This document shows, piece after piece, positions 39,394-51,434 of a stretch of DNA of 64,000 nt; the first letter of the stretch is position 1; every line of letters begins with the position of its first letter. The stretch comes from Cherax quadricarinatus. Taxonomy: Eukaryota; Arthropoda; Malacostraca; Decapoda; Parastacidae. Location of the stretch: assembly GCF_038502225.1 (NCBI RefSeq), contig NC_091292.1, positions 101,518,591-101,582,590 on the forward strand, written 5' to 3'. Both the position numbers and the translations under genes were made by a program. A model generated the notes under the pieces. The model saw only the letters and a list, made by a program, of their open reading frames with translations. It searched no databases and was not told the DNA's origin.

Positions 39394-39481
<88 letters not shown>
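39394..39481. repeat. (TA)n microsatellite at RTE copy B 3' end
   Basis: About 43 TA units continuous with the element's truncated 3' end. Confidence 0.95.
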
Positions 39482-39483
<2 letters not shown>

Positions 39484-39689
39484 TGTTAAGGACATTGTTA
39501 ATTATCTGTATCATATTATATTACTATATTATAACAATTATTATTGTCGTTGTGGTAGAGAAAAAGAATGTAATCAGGATTAAGTCAAGAGTAATTCGTA
39601 GCTCCTGTTCCTTGGATCAAGAGCAATTACCAGAATCATGGCAACTACCTTTTAAGGGTTTATGAAATCTAAGAGGGATCCATATATAA

Positions 39690-40586
39690 GTTGATCCTCC
39701 TCCAAGTCACTTGGATCCTCCTCCAACTCACTTGGATCCTCTTCCAAGACACTTAGATCCTCCTCCAACAGACTTGGATCCTCCTCCAAGATACTTGGAT
39801 CCTCCTCCAAGACACTTGGATCCTCCTCCAAGACACTTGGATCCTCCTCCAAGACACTTGGATCCTCGTCCAACACACTTAGTTCCTCCTCCAACACACT
39901 TGGATCCTCCTCCAACACACTTGGATCCTCCTCCAACACACTTGGATCCTCTTCCAAGACACTTGGATCCTCCTCCAACACACTTGGATCCTCCTCCAAC
40001 ACACTTGGATCCTCCTCCAAGACACTTGGATCCTCCTCCAAGACACTTGGATCCTCCTCCAACTCACTTGGATCCTCCTCCAAGACACTTGGATCCTCTT
40101 CCAACAGACTTGGATCCTCCTCCAAGATACTTGGATCCTCCTCCAAGACACTTGGATCCTCCTCCAAGACACTTGGATCCTCCTCCAAGACACTTGGATC
40201 CTCCTCCAAGACACTTAGTTCCTCCTCCAACACACTTGGATCCTCCTCCAAGACACTTGGATCCTCCTCCAAGACACTTGGATCCTCCAAGACACTTGGA
40301 TCCTCCTCCAACACACTTGGATCCTCCTCCAACACACTTGGATCCTCCTCCAAGACACTTGGATCCTCCTCCAAGACACTTGGATCCTCCTTCAAGACAC
40401 TTGGATCCTCCTCCAAGACACTTGGATCCTCCTCCAAGACACTTGGATCCTCCTCCAAGACACTTGGATCCTCCTCCAAGACACTTGGATCCTCCTCCAA
40501 GACACTTGGATCCTCCTCCAAGACACTTGGATCCTCCTCCAAGACACTTGGATCCTCCTCCAATACACTTGGATCCTCCTCCAAGA
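39690..40586. repeat. 21-bp minisatellite, about 42 units
   Basis: GATCCTCCTCCAAGACACTT plus G; 21 = 3 x 7 keeps frames open (DPPPRHL plus, SVLEEDP minus). One 18-bp unit near 40285. Variant blocks (AACAGACTTGG then AAGATACTTGG) recur about 336 bp apart, hinting at higher-order growth. Confidence 0.95.
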
Positions 40587-40686
40587 AGATAACTCTGTTT
40601 ACCGAGACATGTGAATCAATAACTCGGACTGCAAAATTTCACACCAGTTTTGGTACCAAGTGGAACATAGGCGTGGGAGAGGGTGG

Positions 40687-40689
<3 letters not shown>

Positions 40690-40727
<38 letters not shown>

Positions 40728-40800
40728 GGAGAGGGAGAGGGAGAGAGGGAGAGACGGAGAAGCAGAGAGGGAGGAGGAGAGAGGGAGGAGGAGAGAGGGA
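40690..40800. repeat. GAGA/GGGAGA purine tract
   Basis: GA and GGGAGA units with no regular longer period. Confidence 0.8.
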
Positions 40801-40894
40801 ATACAATGTTCTTGTCTCTCACAGCCGCTCGCTGGTTTAATCCCAACACGAACAGCCTGTTAAACTAATTGCTAGAGGAAAACGTGTGCTGTGT

Positions 40895-41405
40895 GGCGTC
40901 TGATCTGTAATTTGAGGCGTCTGTCGTGTCTGTTAGCTTCAGGCGTGTGTCGTGTCTGTGATCTGTTAGTCTGAGGCGTCTGTCGTGTCTGTGATCTGTT
41001 ACTGTGACATGTCTCCCGTGTGTCTGTGCTCTGGTAGTCTGAAGCGACTGTCGTGTGTCTGTGTTCTGTTAGTGTGATGTGTCTGTCGTGTGTCTGTGTT
41101 CTGTTAGTGTGACGTGTCTGTCGTGTGTCTGTGTTCTGTTAGTGTGACGTGTCTGTCGTGTGTCTGTGTTCTGTTAGTGTGACGTGTCTGTCGTGTGTCT
41201 GTGTTCTGTTAGTGTGACGTGTCTGTCGTGTGTCTGTGTTCTGTTAGTGTGACGTGTCTGTCATGTGTCTGTGTTCTGTTAGTGTGACGTGTCTGTCGAG
41301 TGTCTGTGTTCTGTAAGTCTGACGTGTCTGTCGTGTGTCTGTGTTCTGTTAGTGTGACGTGTCTGTCGAGTGTCTGTGTTCTGTTAGTGTGACGTGTCTG
41401 TCGTG
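40895..41405. repeat. 35-bp minisatellite with degenerate lead-in
   Basis: Regular 35-bp units from about 41045 (GTCGTGTGTCTGTGTTCTGT then TAGTGTGACGTGTCT), about ten copies; 40895-41040 holds looser relatives. Confidence 0.9.
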
Positions 41406-41697
41406 TTTGTGATCTGAAATCCTCAGTTCTCTCACTGAAATAGTGAACTAGACAAGAATTGAAGTGGAAAACAATAATAGAAGGAACGAGGGATACAACT
41501 GAGGTAGAGGGGGAGGGAAGGGGGAAGAGAGAGAGGGGGGAAGGGGGAGAGAGAGAGGGGGAAGGGGGAGAGAGAAAGGGAAAGGAAAAGAGAAAAAAGG
41601 ATGATTGAATCTTAACAATTACCGAATAACGAAAAAATGAAAGTTTTAAATGTCGTGGATTTTTTTCTTATTCAGAAACACTTTCAAACAATATAGA
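41406..41697. other. Anonymous DNA with GGGGGAGAGA purine tract
   Basis: Nothing recognisable besides the G/A-rich stretch at 41500-41600. Confidence 0.45.
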
Positions 41698-43533
41698 GGC
41701 AGAACACAGTGTTAAAGTGCCTGACAACATCAATAAGTGCCAGTAAGAGGCAGAACACAGTGTTAAAGTGCCTGACAACATCAATAAGTGCCAGTAAGAG
41801 GCAGAAGACAGTGTTAAAGTGCCTGACAACATCAATAAGTGCCAGTAAGAGGCAGAACACGATGTTAAAGTGCCTGACAACATCAATAAGTGCCAGTAAG
41901 AGGCAGAACACGATGTTAAAGTGCCTGACAACATCAATAAGTGCCAGTAAGAGGCAGAAGACAGTGTTAAAGTGCCTGACAACATCAATAAGTGCCAGTA
42001 AGAGGCAGAAGACAGTGTTAAAGTGCCTGACAACATCAATAAGTGCCAGTAAGAGGCAGAAGACAGTGTTAAAGTGCCTGACAACATCAATAAGTGCCAG
42101 TAAGAGGCAGAACACGATGTTAAAGTGCCTGACAACATCAATAAGTGCCAGTAAGAGGCAGAACACGATGTTAAAGTGCCTGACAACATCAATAAGTGCC
42201 AGTAAGAGGCAGAAGACAGTGTTAAAGTGCCTGACAACATCAATAAGTGCCAGTAAGAGGCAGAAGACAGTGTTAAAGTGCCTGACAACATCAATAAGTG
42301 CCAGTAAGAGGCAGAAGAAGCAGTGTTAAAGTGCCTGACAACATCAATAAGTGCCAGTAAGAGGCAGAAGACAGTGTTAAAGTGCCTGACAACATCAATA
42401 AGTGCCAGTAAGAGGCAGAAGACAGTGTTAAAGTGCCTGACAACATCAATAAGTGCCAGTAAGAGGCAGAAGACAGTGTTAAAGTGCCTGACAACATCAA
42501 TAAGTGCCAGTAAGAGGCAGAACACGATGTTAAAGTGCCTGACAACATCAATAAGTGCCAGTAAGAGGCAGAACACGATGTTAAAGTGCCTGACAACATC
42601 AATAAGTGCCAGTAAGAGGCAGAAGACAGTGTTAAAGTGCCTGACAACATCAATAAGTGCCAGTAAGAGGCAGAAGACAGTGTTAAAGTGCCTGACAACA
42701 TCAATAAGTGCCAGTAAGAGGCAGAAGACAGTGTTAAAGTGCCTGACAACATCAATAAGTGCCAGTAAGAGGCAGAAGACAGTGTTAAAGTGCCTGACAA
42801 CATCAATAAGTGCCAGTAAGAGGCAGAACACGATGTTAAAGTGCCTGACAACATCAATAAGTGCCAGTAAGAGGCAGAAGACAGTGTTAAAGTGCCTGAC
42901 AACATCAATAAGTGCCAGTAAGAGGCAGAACACGATGTTAAAGTGCCTGACAACATCAATAAGTGCCAGTAAGAGGCAGAACACAGTGTTAAAGTGCCTG
43001 ACAACATCAATAAGTGCCAGTAAGAGGCAGAAGACAGTGTTAAAGTGCCTGACAACATCAATAAGTGCCAGTAAGAGGCAGAACACAGTGTTAAAGTGCC
43101 TGACAACATCAATAAGTGCCAGTAAGAGGCAGAACACAGTGTTAAAGTGCCTGACAACATCAATAAGTGCCAGTAAGAGGCAGAACACAGTGTTAAAGTG
43201 CCTGACAACATCAATAAGTGCCAGTAAGAGGCAGAACACAGTGTTAAAGTGCCTGACAACATCAATAAGTGCCAGTAAGAGGCAGAACACAGTGTTAAAG
43301 TGCCTGACAACATCAATAAGTGCCAGTAAGAGGCAGAACACAGTGTTAAAGTGCCTGACAACATCAATAAGTGCCAGTAAGAGGCAGAACACAGTGTTAA
43401 AGTGCCTGACAACATCAATAAGTGCCAGTAAGAGGCAGAACACGGTGTTAAAGTGCCTGACAACATCAATAAGTGCCAGTAAGAGGCAGAACACAGTGTT
43501 AAAGTGCCTGACAACATCAATAAGTGCCAGTAA
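41698..43533. repeat. 51-bp minisatellite, 36 units
   Basis: GAGGCAGAACACAGTGTTAA, AGTGCCTGACAACATCAATA, AGTGCCAGTAA; variants AACACAG/AACACGA/AAGACAG. 51 = 3 x 17, so frames of 692 aa (minus) and 517 aa (plus) stay open. A unit with GAAGAAGCAG near 42313 shifts the frame, and no domain, composition or start signal argues for a protein. Confidence 0.97.
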
Positions 43534-45602
43534 GAGCCGCGGGAAAACTATCATCAACGTGGGCAGCGGGAAGACTATCATCAACGTGGGCAACGGGAAG
43601 ACTATCATCAACGTGGGCAGCGGGAAGACTATCATCAACGTGGGCAGCGAGAAGACTAGCATCAACGCGGGCAGCGGGAAGACTATCATCAACGTGGGCA
43701 GCGGGAAGACTATCATCAACGTGGGCAGCGGGAAGACTAGCATCAACGCGGCAGCGGGAAGACTATCGTCAACGTGGGCAGCGGGAAGACTATCATCAAC
43801 GTGGGCAGCGGGAAGACTAGCATCAACGTGGGCAGCGGGAAGACTAGCATCAACGTGGACAGCGGGAAGACTATAATTAACGTGGGCAGCGGGAAGACTA
43901 GCATCAACGTGGAGAGCGGGAAGACTATCATCAACGTGGGCAGCGGGAAGACTAGCATCAACGCGGCAGCGGGAAGACTATCATCAACGTGGGCAGCGGG
44001 AAGACTATCATCAACGTGGGCAGCGGGAAGACTAGCATCAACGTGGGCAGCGGGAAGACTAGCATCAACGCGGGCAGCGGGAAGACTAACATCAACGTGG
44101 GCAGCGGGAAGACTAGCATCAACGCGGAAGCGGGAAGACTAACATCAACATGGGCAGCGGGAAGACTATCATCAACGTGGGCAGCGGGAAGACTAGCATC
44201 AACGTGGACAGCGGGAAGACTACAATTAACGTGGGCAGCGGGAAGACTAGCATCAACGTGGGGAGCGGGAAGACTAGCATCAACGAGGGCAGCGGGAAGA
44301 CTAGCATCAACGCGGACAGCGGGAAGACTAGCATCAACGCGGACAGCGGGAAGACTAGCATCAACGCGGACAGCGGGAAGACTAGCATCAACGAGGGCAG
44401 CGGGAAGACTAGCATCAACGAGGGCAGCGGGAAGACTAGCATCAACGTGGACAGCGGGAAGACTACAATTAACGTGGGCAGCGGGAAGACTAGCATCAAC
44501 GTGGGGAGCGGGAAGACTAGCATCAACGAGGGCAGCGGGAAGACTAGCATCAACGCGGACAGCGGGAAGACTAGCATCAACGCGGACAGCGGGAAGACTA
44601 GCATCAACGCGGACAGCGGGAAGACTAGCATCAACGAGGGCAGCGGGAAGACTAGCATCAACGAGGGCAGCGGGAAGACTAGCATCAACGTGGACAGCGG
44701 GAAGACTAGCATCAACGCGGCAGCGGGAAGACTAGCATCAACGCGGACAGCGGGAAGACTAGCATCAACGCGGCAGCGGGAAGACTAGCATTAACGTGGG
44801 TAGCGGGAAGACTAGCATCAACGTGGGCAGCGGGAAGACTAGCATCAACGCGGCAGCGGGAAGACTAGCATCAACGCGGCAGCGGGAAGACTAGCATCAA
44901 CGCGGACAGCGGGAAGACTAGCATCAACGCGGCAGCGGGAAGACTAGCATCAACGTGGGTAGCGGGAAGACTAGCATCAACGTGGGCAGCGGGAAGACTA
45001 GCATCAACGCGGCAGCGGGAAGACTAGCATCAACGCGGCAGCGGGAAGACTAGCATCAACGTGGGTAGCGGGAAGACTAGCATCAACGTGGGTAGCGGGA
45101 AGACTAGCATCAACGCGGGCAGCGGGAAGACTAGCATCAACGCGGACAGCGGAAAGACTAGCATCAACGTGGGCAGCGGGAAGATTAGCATCAACGTGGG
45201 CAGCGGGAAGACTAGCATCAACGTGGGCAGCGGGAAGACTAGCATCAACGCGGCAGCGGGAAGACTAGCATCAACGCGGCAGCGGGAAGACTACCATGAA
45301 CGTGGGTAGCGGGAAGACTATCATCAACGTGGGCAGCGGGAAGACTAGCATCAACGCGGCAGCGGGAAGACTAGCATTAACGTGGGTAGCGGGAAGACTA
45401 GCATCAACGTGGGCAGCGGGAAGACTAGCATCAACGCTGCAGCGGGAAGACTAGCATCAACGCGGCAGCGGGAAGACTAGCATCAACGCGGCAGCGGGAA
45501 GACTAGCATCAACGTGGGTAGCGGGAAGACTAGCATCAACGCGGGCAGCGGGAAGACTAGCATCAACGCGGACAGCGGGAAGACTAGCATCAACGCGGGC
45601 AA
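43534..45602. repeat. 27-bp minisatellite, about 76 units
   Basis: GGGCAGCGGGAAGACTAGCA plus TCAACGT; many units are 26 bp (GCGGCAGCGGG). A nine-unit block marked by ACTACAATTAACG repeats 243 bp apart (44221 and 44464). It starts without spacer from the 51-bp array. Confidence 0.97.
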
Positions 45603-45711
45603 CAGAGAAACAGGAAAAACGGGAAAGTGTTTCCAGGTTCCAATGTTTCTCACTTGTGTTCATTGATTTTTTCCACCGAGATAACACATGTGTCTGTCTC
45701 GTTTTTTCTTC

Positions 45712-46290
45712 TATGTTGCTGCGTGTGTGTTGCTACGTGTGTGTGTTGCTGCCTGTGTGTGTTGCTGCGTGTGTGTTGCTGCGTGTGTGTGTTGCTGCGT
45801 GTGTGTTGCTGCGTGTGTGTTGCTGCGTGTGTGTTGCTGCGTGTGTGTTGCTGCGTGTGTGTGTTGCTGCCTGTGTGTTGCTGCCTGTGTGTGTTGCTAC
45901 GTGTGTGTGTTGCTGCCTGTGTGTGTTGCTGCGTGTGTGTTGCTGCGTGTGTGTTGCTGCCTGTGTGTTGCTGCCTGTGTGTTGCTGCCTGTGTGTTGCT
46001 GCCTGTGTGTTGCTGCCTGTGTGTTGCTGCCTGTGTGTTGCTGCCTGTGTGTTGCTGCCTGTGTGTTGCTGCCTGTGTGTTGCTGCCTGTGTGTGTTGCT
46101 GCCTGTGTGTGTTGCTGCCTGTGTGTGTTGCTGCCTGTGTGTGTTGCTGCCTGTGTGTGTTGCTGCCTGTGTGTGTTGCTGCCTGTGTGTGTTGCTGCCT
46201 GTGTGTTGCTGCATGTGTGTGTTGCTGCGTGTGTGTGTTGCTGCGTGTGTGTGTTGCTGCGTGTGTGTGTTGCTGCGTGTGTGTGTTGCT
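45712..46290. repeat. GTTGCTGC(C/G)TGTGTGT minisatellite, left part
   Basis: 14-18 bp units differing in the number of GT steps and in CCTG/CGTG. Continues beyond the LINE at 47312-47995. Confidence 0.93.
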
Positions 46291-47311
46291 GCGTGTACTC
46301 ACCTAGTTGTACTCACCTAGTTGAGGTTGCGGGGGTCGAGTCCGAGCTCCTGGCCCCGCCTCTTCACTGATCGCTACTAGGTCACTCTCCCTCAGCCGTG
46401 AGCTTTATCATACCTCTGCTTAAAGCTATGTATGGATCCTGCCTCCACTACATCGCTTCCCAAACTATTCCACTTACTGACTACTCTGTGGCTGAAGAAA
46501 TACTTCCTAACATCCCTGTGATTCATCTGTGTCTTCAGCTTCCAACTGTGTCCCCTTGTTACTGTGTCCAATCTCTGGAACATCCTGTCTTTGTCCACCT
46601 TGTCAATTCCTCTCAGTATTTTGTATGTCGTTATCATGTCCCCCCTATCTCTCCTGTCCTCCAGTGTCGTCAGGTTGATTTCCCTTAACCTCTCCTCGTA
46701 GGACATACCTCTTAGCTCTGGGACTAGTTTTGTTGCAAACCTTTGCACTTTCTCTAGTTTCTTCACGTGCTTGGCTAGGTGTGGGTTCCAAACTGGTGCC
46801 GCATACTCCAATATGGGCCTAACGTACACGGTGTACAGGGTCCTGAATGATTCCTTATTAAGATGTCGGAATGCTGTTCTGAGGTTTGCTAGGCGCCCGT
46901 ATGCTGCAGCAGTTATTTGGTTGATGTGCGCTTCAGGAGATGTGCCTGGTGTTATACTCACCCCAAGATCTTTTTCCTTGAGTGAGGTTTGTAGTCTCTG
47001 ACCCCCTAGACTGTACTCCGTCTGCGGCCTTCTTTGCCCTTCCCCAATCTTCATGACTTTGCACTTGGTGGGATTGAACTCCAGGAGCCAATTGCTGGAC
47101 CAGGTCTGCAGCCTGTCCAGATCCCTTTGTAGTTCTGCCTGGTCTTCGATCGAGTGAATTCTTCTCATCAACTTCACGTCATCTGCAAACAGGGACACCT
47201 CAGAGTTTATTCCTTCCGTCATGTCGTTCACAAATACCAGAAACAGCACTGGTCCTAGGACTGACCCCTGCGGGACCCCGCTGGTCACAGGTGCCCACTC
47301 TGACACCTCGG
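46291..47311 (-). mobile_element. LINE family F2, copy E, inserted in GTTGCTGC array
   Basis: 5'-truncated at the RT motif B region; 3' end is the standard AGGTGAGTAC at about 46293, joined to ACGCAGCAACACACAC of the array. The array resumes at 47312 with GTTGCTGCG, so ACGCAGCAAC occurs on both sides, compatible with a target duplication (not provable in a repeat). Confidence 0.88.
46392..47308 (-). pseudogene. F2 LINE ORF2 C-terminal part (RT palm to end)
   Basis: Frame begins VSEWAPVTSGVPQGSVLGPV and continues SLFADDVKLM (catalytic pair), WSSNWLLEFNPTKCKVMKIG, YVRPILEYAAPVWNPHLAKH, ending KQRYDKAHG. It is uninterrupted over about 300 codons, better preserved than copy F. In the assembly the same frame extends another ~230 codons into the array as AATHTRSNTHTQQH-like repeats, a chance fusion. 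Confidence 0.88.
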
Positions 47312-47995
47312 TTGCTGCGTGTGTGTGTTGCTGCGTGTGTGTTGCTGCGTGTGTGTGTTGCTGCGTGTGTGTGTTGCTGCGTGTGTGTGTTGCTGCCTGT
47401 GTGTGTTGTTGCGTGTGTGTTGCTGCCTGTGTGTGTTGCTGCGTGTGTATGTTTCTGCGTGTGTGTTGCTGCGTGTGTGTGTTGCTGCGTGTGTGTTGCT
47501 GCGTGTGTGTGTTGCTGCGTGTGTGTGTTGCTGCGTGTGCGTGTTGCTGCGTGTGTGTGTTGCTGCGTGTGTGTGTTGCTGCGTGTGTGTGTTGCTGCGT
47601 GTGTGTGTTGCTGCGTGTGTGTTGCTGCGTGTGTGTTGCTGCGTGTGTGTGTTGCTGCGTGTGTGTTGCTGCGTGTGTGTGTTGCTGCGTGTGTGTGTTG
47701 CTGCGTGTGTGTGTTGCTGCGTGTGTGTGTTGCTGCGTGTGTGTGTTGCTGCGTGTGTGTGTTGCTGCGTGTGTGTGTTGCTGCGTGTGTGTGTTGCTGC
47801 GTGTGTGTGTTGCTGCGTGTGTGTGTTGCTGCGTGTGTGTGTTGCTGCGTGTGTGTGTTGCTGCGTGTGTGTGTTGCTGCGTGTGTGTGTTGCTGCGTGT
47901 GTGTGTTGCTGCGTGTGTGTGTTGCTGCGTGTGTGTGTTGCTGCGTGTGTGTTGCTGCATGTGTGTGTTACTGAATGCCTGTGTTTGTGTTGCTG
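47312..47995. repeat. GTTGCTGC(C/G)TGTGTGT minisatellite, right part
   Basis: Continuation of the left part; mostly uniform 18-bp GTTGCTGCGTGTGTGTGT-like units. Confidence 0.94.
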
Positions 47996-48445
47996 CGTGC
48001 GCGCACACACCACACGCAAATTAGACATACCTTAAACATGTCGACAATAAAAAATACAGTTATCAGAGAATAATGAATTTAGAATAGCATCACATACGCT
48101 ATTATTAAAGTGAGAAAAACTGTCTAACCGTCAGGGAGGAGTTAGACGGGAAGACTGCTAGTGGCTAGCCTGTCTAACGTCGTACGTTAGACAGTCAAAT
48201 GTAGACGACATAGGTGTAGAAGTTAAACATTTAAAGACTCAAAAGTTAGACAGGAAGACAACGGAAGTTAGACAGCAGAAAATAGACAGGTAGATAGCGG
48301 AAGCTTTTATTCACTTAGTTCAAGTTTCGTTAATTAAAATAACGTATAATTAATTTCGTTAATTAATTTCGTTAATGGAATATTTTCATTAATTTTTCCT
48401 GTTTATTAAAACAATAATGACTACACTCACGCCTGTCTTGTGTAC
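47996..48445. other. AT-rich anonymous DNA with a small palindrome
   Basis: CTGTCTAACGT-CGT-ACGTTAGACAG (48171-48195) is a perfect 11-bp-arm hairpin; GTTAGACAG phrases recur to 48290. 48310-48390 has TTAATTTCGTTAAT repeats. No gene seen. Confidence 0.5.
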
Positions 48446-48466
48446 ACACACACACACACACACGCA

Positions 48467-48520
<54 letters not shown>

Positions 48521-48599
48521 GACACACACTCGGGCCCAGGAGCTGAATCGACCCTTGCAACCACATATATAGGTGAGTACACACACACACACACACGCA

Positions 48600-48646
<47 letters not shown>

Positions 48647-48718
48647 ACACTCGGGCCCAGGAGCTGAATCGACCCTTGCAACCACACATAGGTGAGTACA
48701 CACACACACACACACACA

Positions 48719-48774
<56 letters not shown>

Positions 48775-48829
48775 GACACACACTCGGGCCCAGGAGCTGA
48801 ATCGACCCTTGCAACCACATATATAGGTG

Positions 48830-48907
<78 letters not shown>

Positions 48908-48925
48908 CACACACACACACACACA
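48446..48925. repeat. Composite repeat: (CA)n plus F2 LINE terminal piece, 3 cycles
   Basis: CA runs alternate three times with the segment ACTCGGGCCCAGGAGCTGAA, TCGACCCTTGCAACCACATA, TAGGTGAGTAC. That segment is the plus-strand form of the last ~50 bp of F2 LINEs (compare reverse complement of 62835-62885). Cycle length is about 140-160 bp. Confidence 0.9.
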
Positions 48926-48929
48926 AATT

Positions 48930-49345
48930 GTTTATTAAACACCTTGATAGCCATGCCTCGTGCCTTTTAGATATTTCAAATCAACTTATTAATCTGACCT
49001 CTAGGGCCCTATCATACCCATTCTTGAAGTGGTGTATGTGTTTTACATCACTACCTCCTAATTAGTTCCTCTTTTAAACAGAAGTACTAATTTCCCTTTG
49101 GCTTATCCGTGTCTTTAGTTGTTGTCTGTGTCTCTGGTTCCCTCTCCTAGCATCTCAGCCTCGCCATATCAGTTTAATCCCCCCAGATATTTTATATGTC
49201 ATGATCAAATCTCAAGTATTTCTCTTCTAATATTTTTAAGTTACGCTTCTCCAGTCTCTTCTTGCTTTCTCTTTCATTACCTGCACTAGTTTCGTAGCAA
49301 AATTTGCGGGTTCCATGCTGGTGCCATATACCCAAGACGGGTAGG
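48930..49345 (-). mobile_element. Old LINE relic (ORF2 C-terminus), degenerate
   Basis: Minus-strand phrases correspond to F2-type C-termini: NFATKLVQVMKEKA, DLIMTYKI, HRQQLKTRISQRE, in the right order but with many stops. Older than copies E and F. Confidence 0.5.
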
Positions 49346-49754
49346 ACGTTATGAAGGAATATTAACGTTCCCTAATGTTCTGAATATGGTAATATGTTTG
49401 CTGTGAGGTTTACCTCCAGACCTGTCCTCTTATCCGTTGTCTGCAGCGCCGCACATCGCAGAAGTGTCAGCCAGGTTGCCCCTGTGAACACTCACCTTTC
49501 ATGTCAGATCACAGTCATTCTAATAGTCGGATCTCTGACAAAACTAATTACTCTCGTAACCCTCACAGATACCGTCTTGTTGAATCAGCCTTTCATAACA
49601 TTTCTAACTTGAATTTATACACAACATTCCTAACTTGAATCACAGTCTTAGTTTGGTTGCGACTGATGTTTACCTTTCCCAGTATATTGTGAAATGTTTT
49701 ATTCTTCACAACATACAAGACTTGCCTTGACTTTGACGCGCTCGTCACCTCTTT
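49346..49754. other. Anonymous DNA
   Basis: No recognisable feature. Confidence 0.45.
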
Positions 49755-49756
49755 AC

Positions 49757-49839
49757 CTGACCTGACCTGACCTGACCTGACCTGGCCTGACGTGGCCTTG
49801 GCTTGGCTTTCAGAGAGACAGAGAGACAGAGAGAGAGAG

Positions 49840-49914
<75 letters not shown>

Positions 49915-49918
49915 GCGG
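49757..49918. repeat. (ACCTG)n then (GA)n
   Basis: Five to six ACCTG pentamers (49757-49785), then imperfect CAGAGAGA leading to a GA run (49845-49910). Confidence 0.9.
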
Positions 49919-51430
49919 AGACAAATTGCGCAAACCTATAAATGGTGAAAGACAACTGCAAAGAGGAACTTTAATGAGAAATTTCACCTGTGGACAGACT
50001 TCTTTTGTAAACAGAAAGGGACGTGCAACAAGCAAATTTATACAAACGCAGTCGAGTGGCCGGGTCGGTGAGGTCACTGTATATGGTGAATTGCAAGACG
50101 AGAACACTGCAGGAGGATCACCAGTCCTTGCCACGTCCTGTTTGTGCAAATGGAGCTGTGATACAGGTCTGGGTAAACCAAAGCTCCTTCATGCTGTTGG
50201 ATTCTATTTTGTGCTGCGGGAGATCTCCCGTAGCCTACGGGTCGAGATGAAAGATCAGCATCCCTACATGACTGATGTGAATAACTATTCATGTCAGCAT
50301 GATACGTAGGGCCCAGATGGTCATAAAGAGAAGTCGATTAAACACGACGCAGATGCCTCGAAGTTGCGCTAATCTGAACTCAAATATTATCAAACTCAAG
50401 CGCTAAACTCAAGTCATTAAGCGCTGCTGAACTCAAATATAATCCAACAAAACTGACGAGCTTTCATTTTAGCCAAACCTGGATTCCAACTTGTTTTAAA
50501 CAAGATCATAAGAAAGACTGTTAAGCCTCCTGCAGCGCTCCCATCTTGCAAGTCACCACATAGTGACTACACTGACCAGGTAACTCACCTGACTGCTTAT
50601 ATATAGTTGTACATCCCTGAGTATTTACTAAAACCTCTTCACAGGCAAACATCTCAGTGTGCCCCTCTGCAACTAAGGTCTTCACTTGACCACATAGCAG
50701 AACCCTATTTTGACACTAGCGCTGTTTACTGGTACGTTGCTGGAGAATAATCTGCTGCAGTGGTACTGTTACTACTGCTAATTCTCGGCTAGACCCAGAA
50801 ATGTGCATCACATATTCCACTAAGTACCATACTCTGGGTGGACAATAGTTAAATGAACAATCTGAAATTCCACCATAGAGCTTGACTAACCCCCGGAGTG
50901 AACCATGACTAGAAGATATTTACTAAAAGTTTGTTTGTCATTGTCATGCAATTGCAAAAAAAAAAAAAAAAAAAAAATCGTTAACCACATCTGTGTTAAA
51001 CCACTTGTCACGGAGTTTCAAAAATATCTTCAGGTTTAAGAATGTCAAATTTTAGTATTTTGAGTTGTAGTACCGAGTCTTTTTTGCCTAAGTGAGAACC
51101 AATTCAGTGACTTAAGCACTTTCTTCAATCGATTTCTTTGACATAGAATTAATCCCTATATAAATTACGTATATATTTTATTTATGATAAATAGCAAATA
51201 TAACATTTCAGTCTTTACATAAACAAATGTAAATACAACGAGATAAACCTCTCAGTGTATACACAGATATTCGTATCTGTGTACATTTATGTATATATTA
51301 ACAGCCACTTTTATCAGTGTATATACACACTCGAGTATTATCACAAATAATTATATTTTCAACTATAGCGAGCTTCAGTAATCTCTGTTGCACGTCACTG
51401 AATGACGCGAAACTGAAGAAAAAGAGAATC
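49919..51430. other. Anonymous single-copy-like DNA
   Basis: Longest gene-poor non-repetitive stretch. Contains an A-run of about 22 (50956-50977) and a 127-aa plus-strand frame (49926-50309) with overlapping frames on both strands and no recognisable motif. I cannot support a gene. Confidence 0.5.
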
Positions 51431-51434
51431 CAAT

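Noticed and set aside
39652..40592. Acidic EEDPSVL repeat protein (310 aa)
   Set aside because: Product of a 21-bp minisatellite; the plus strand is equally open (293 aa).
41668..43876. 692-aa (minus) and 517-aa (plus) frames as repeat proteins
   Set aside because: 51-bp and 27-bp minisatellites whose unit lengths are multiples of three; opposite-strand frames equally open; the minus frame crosses between two unrelated arrays.
49926..50309. 127-aa plus-strand frame as a gene
   Set aside because: No motif, overlapping frames of 70-130 aa on both strands, and its upstream edge is a GA repeat.
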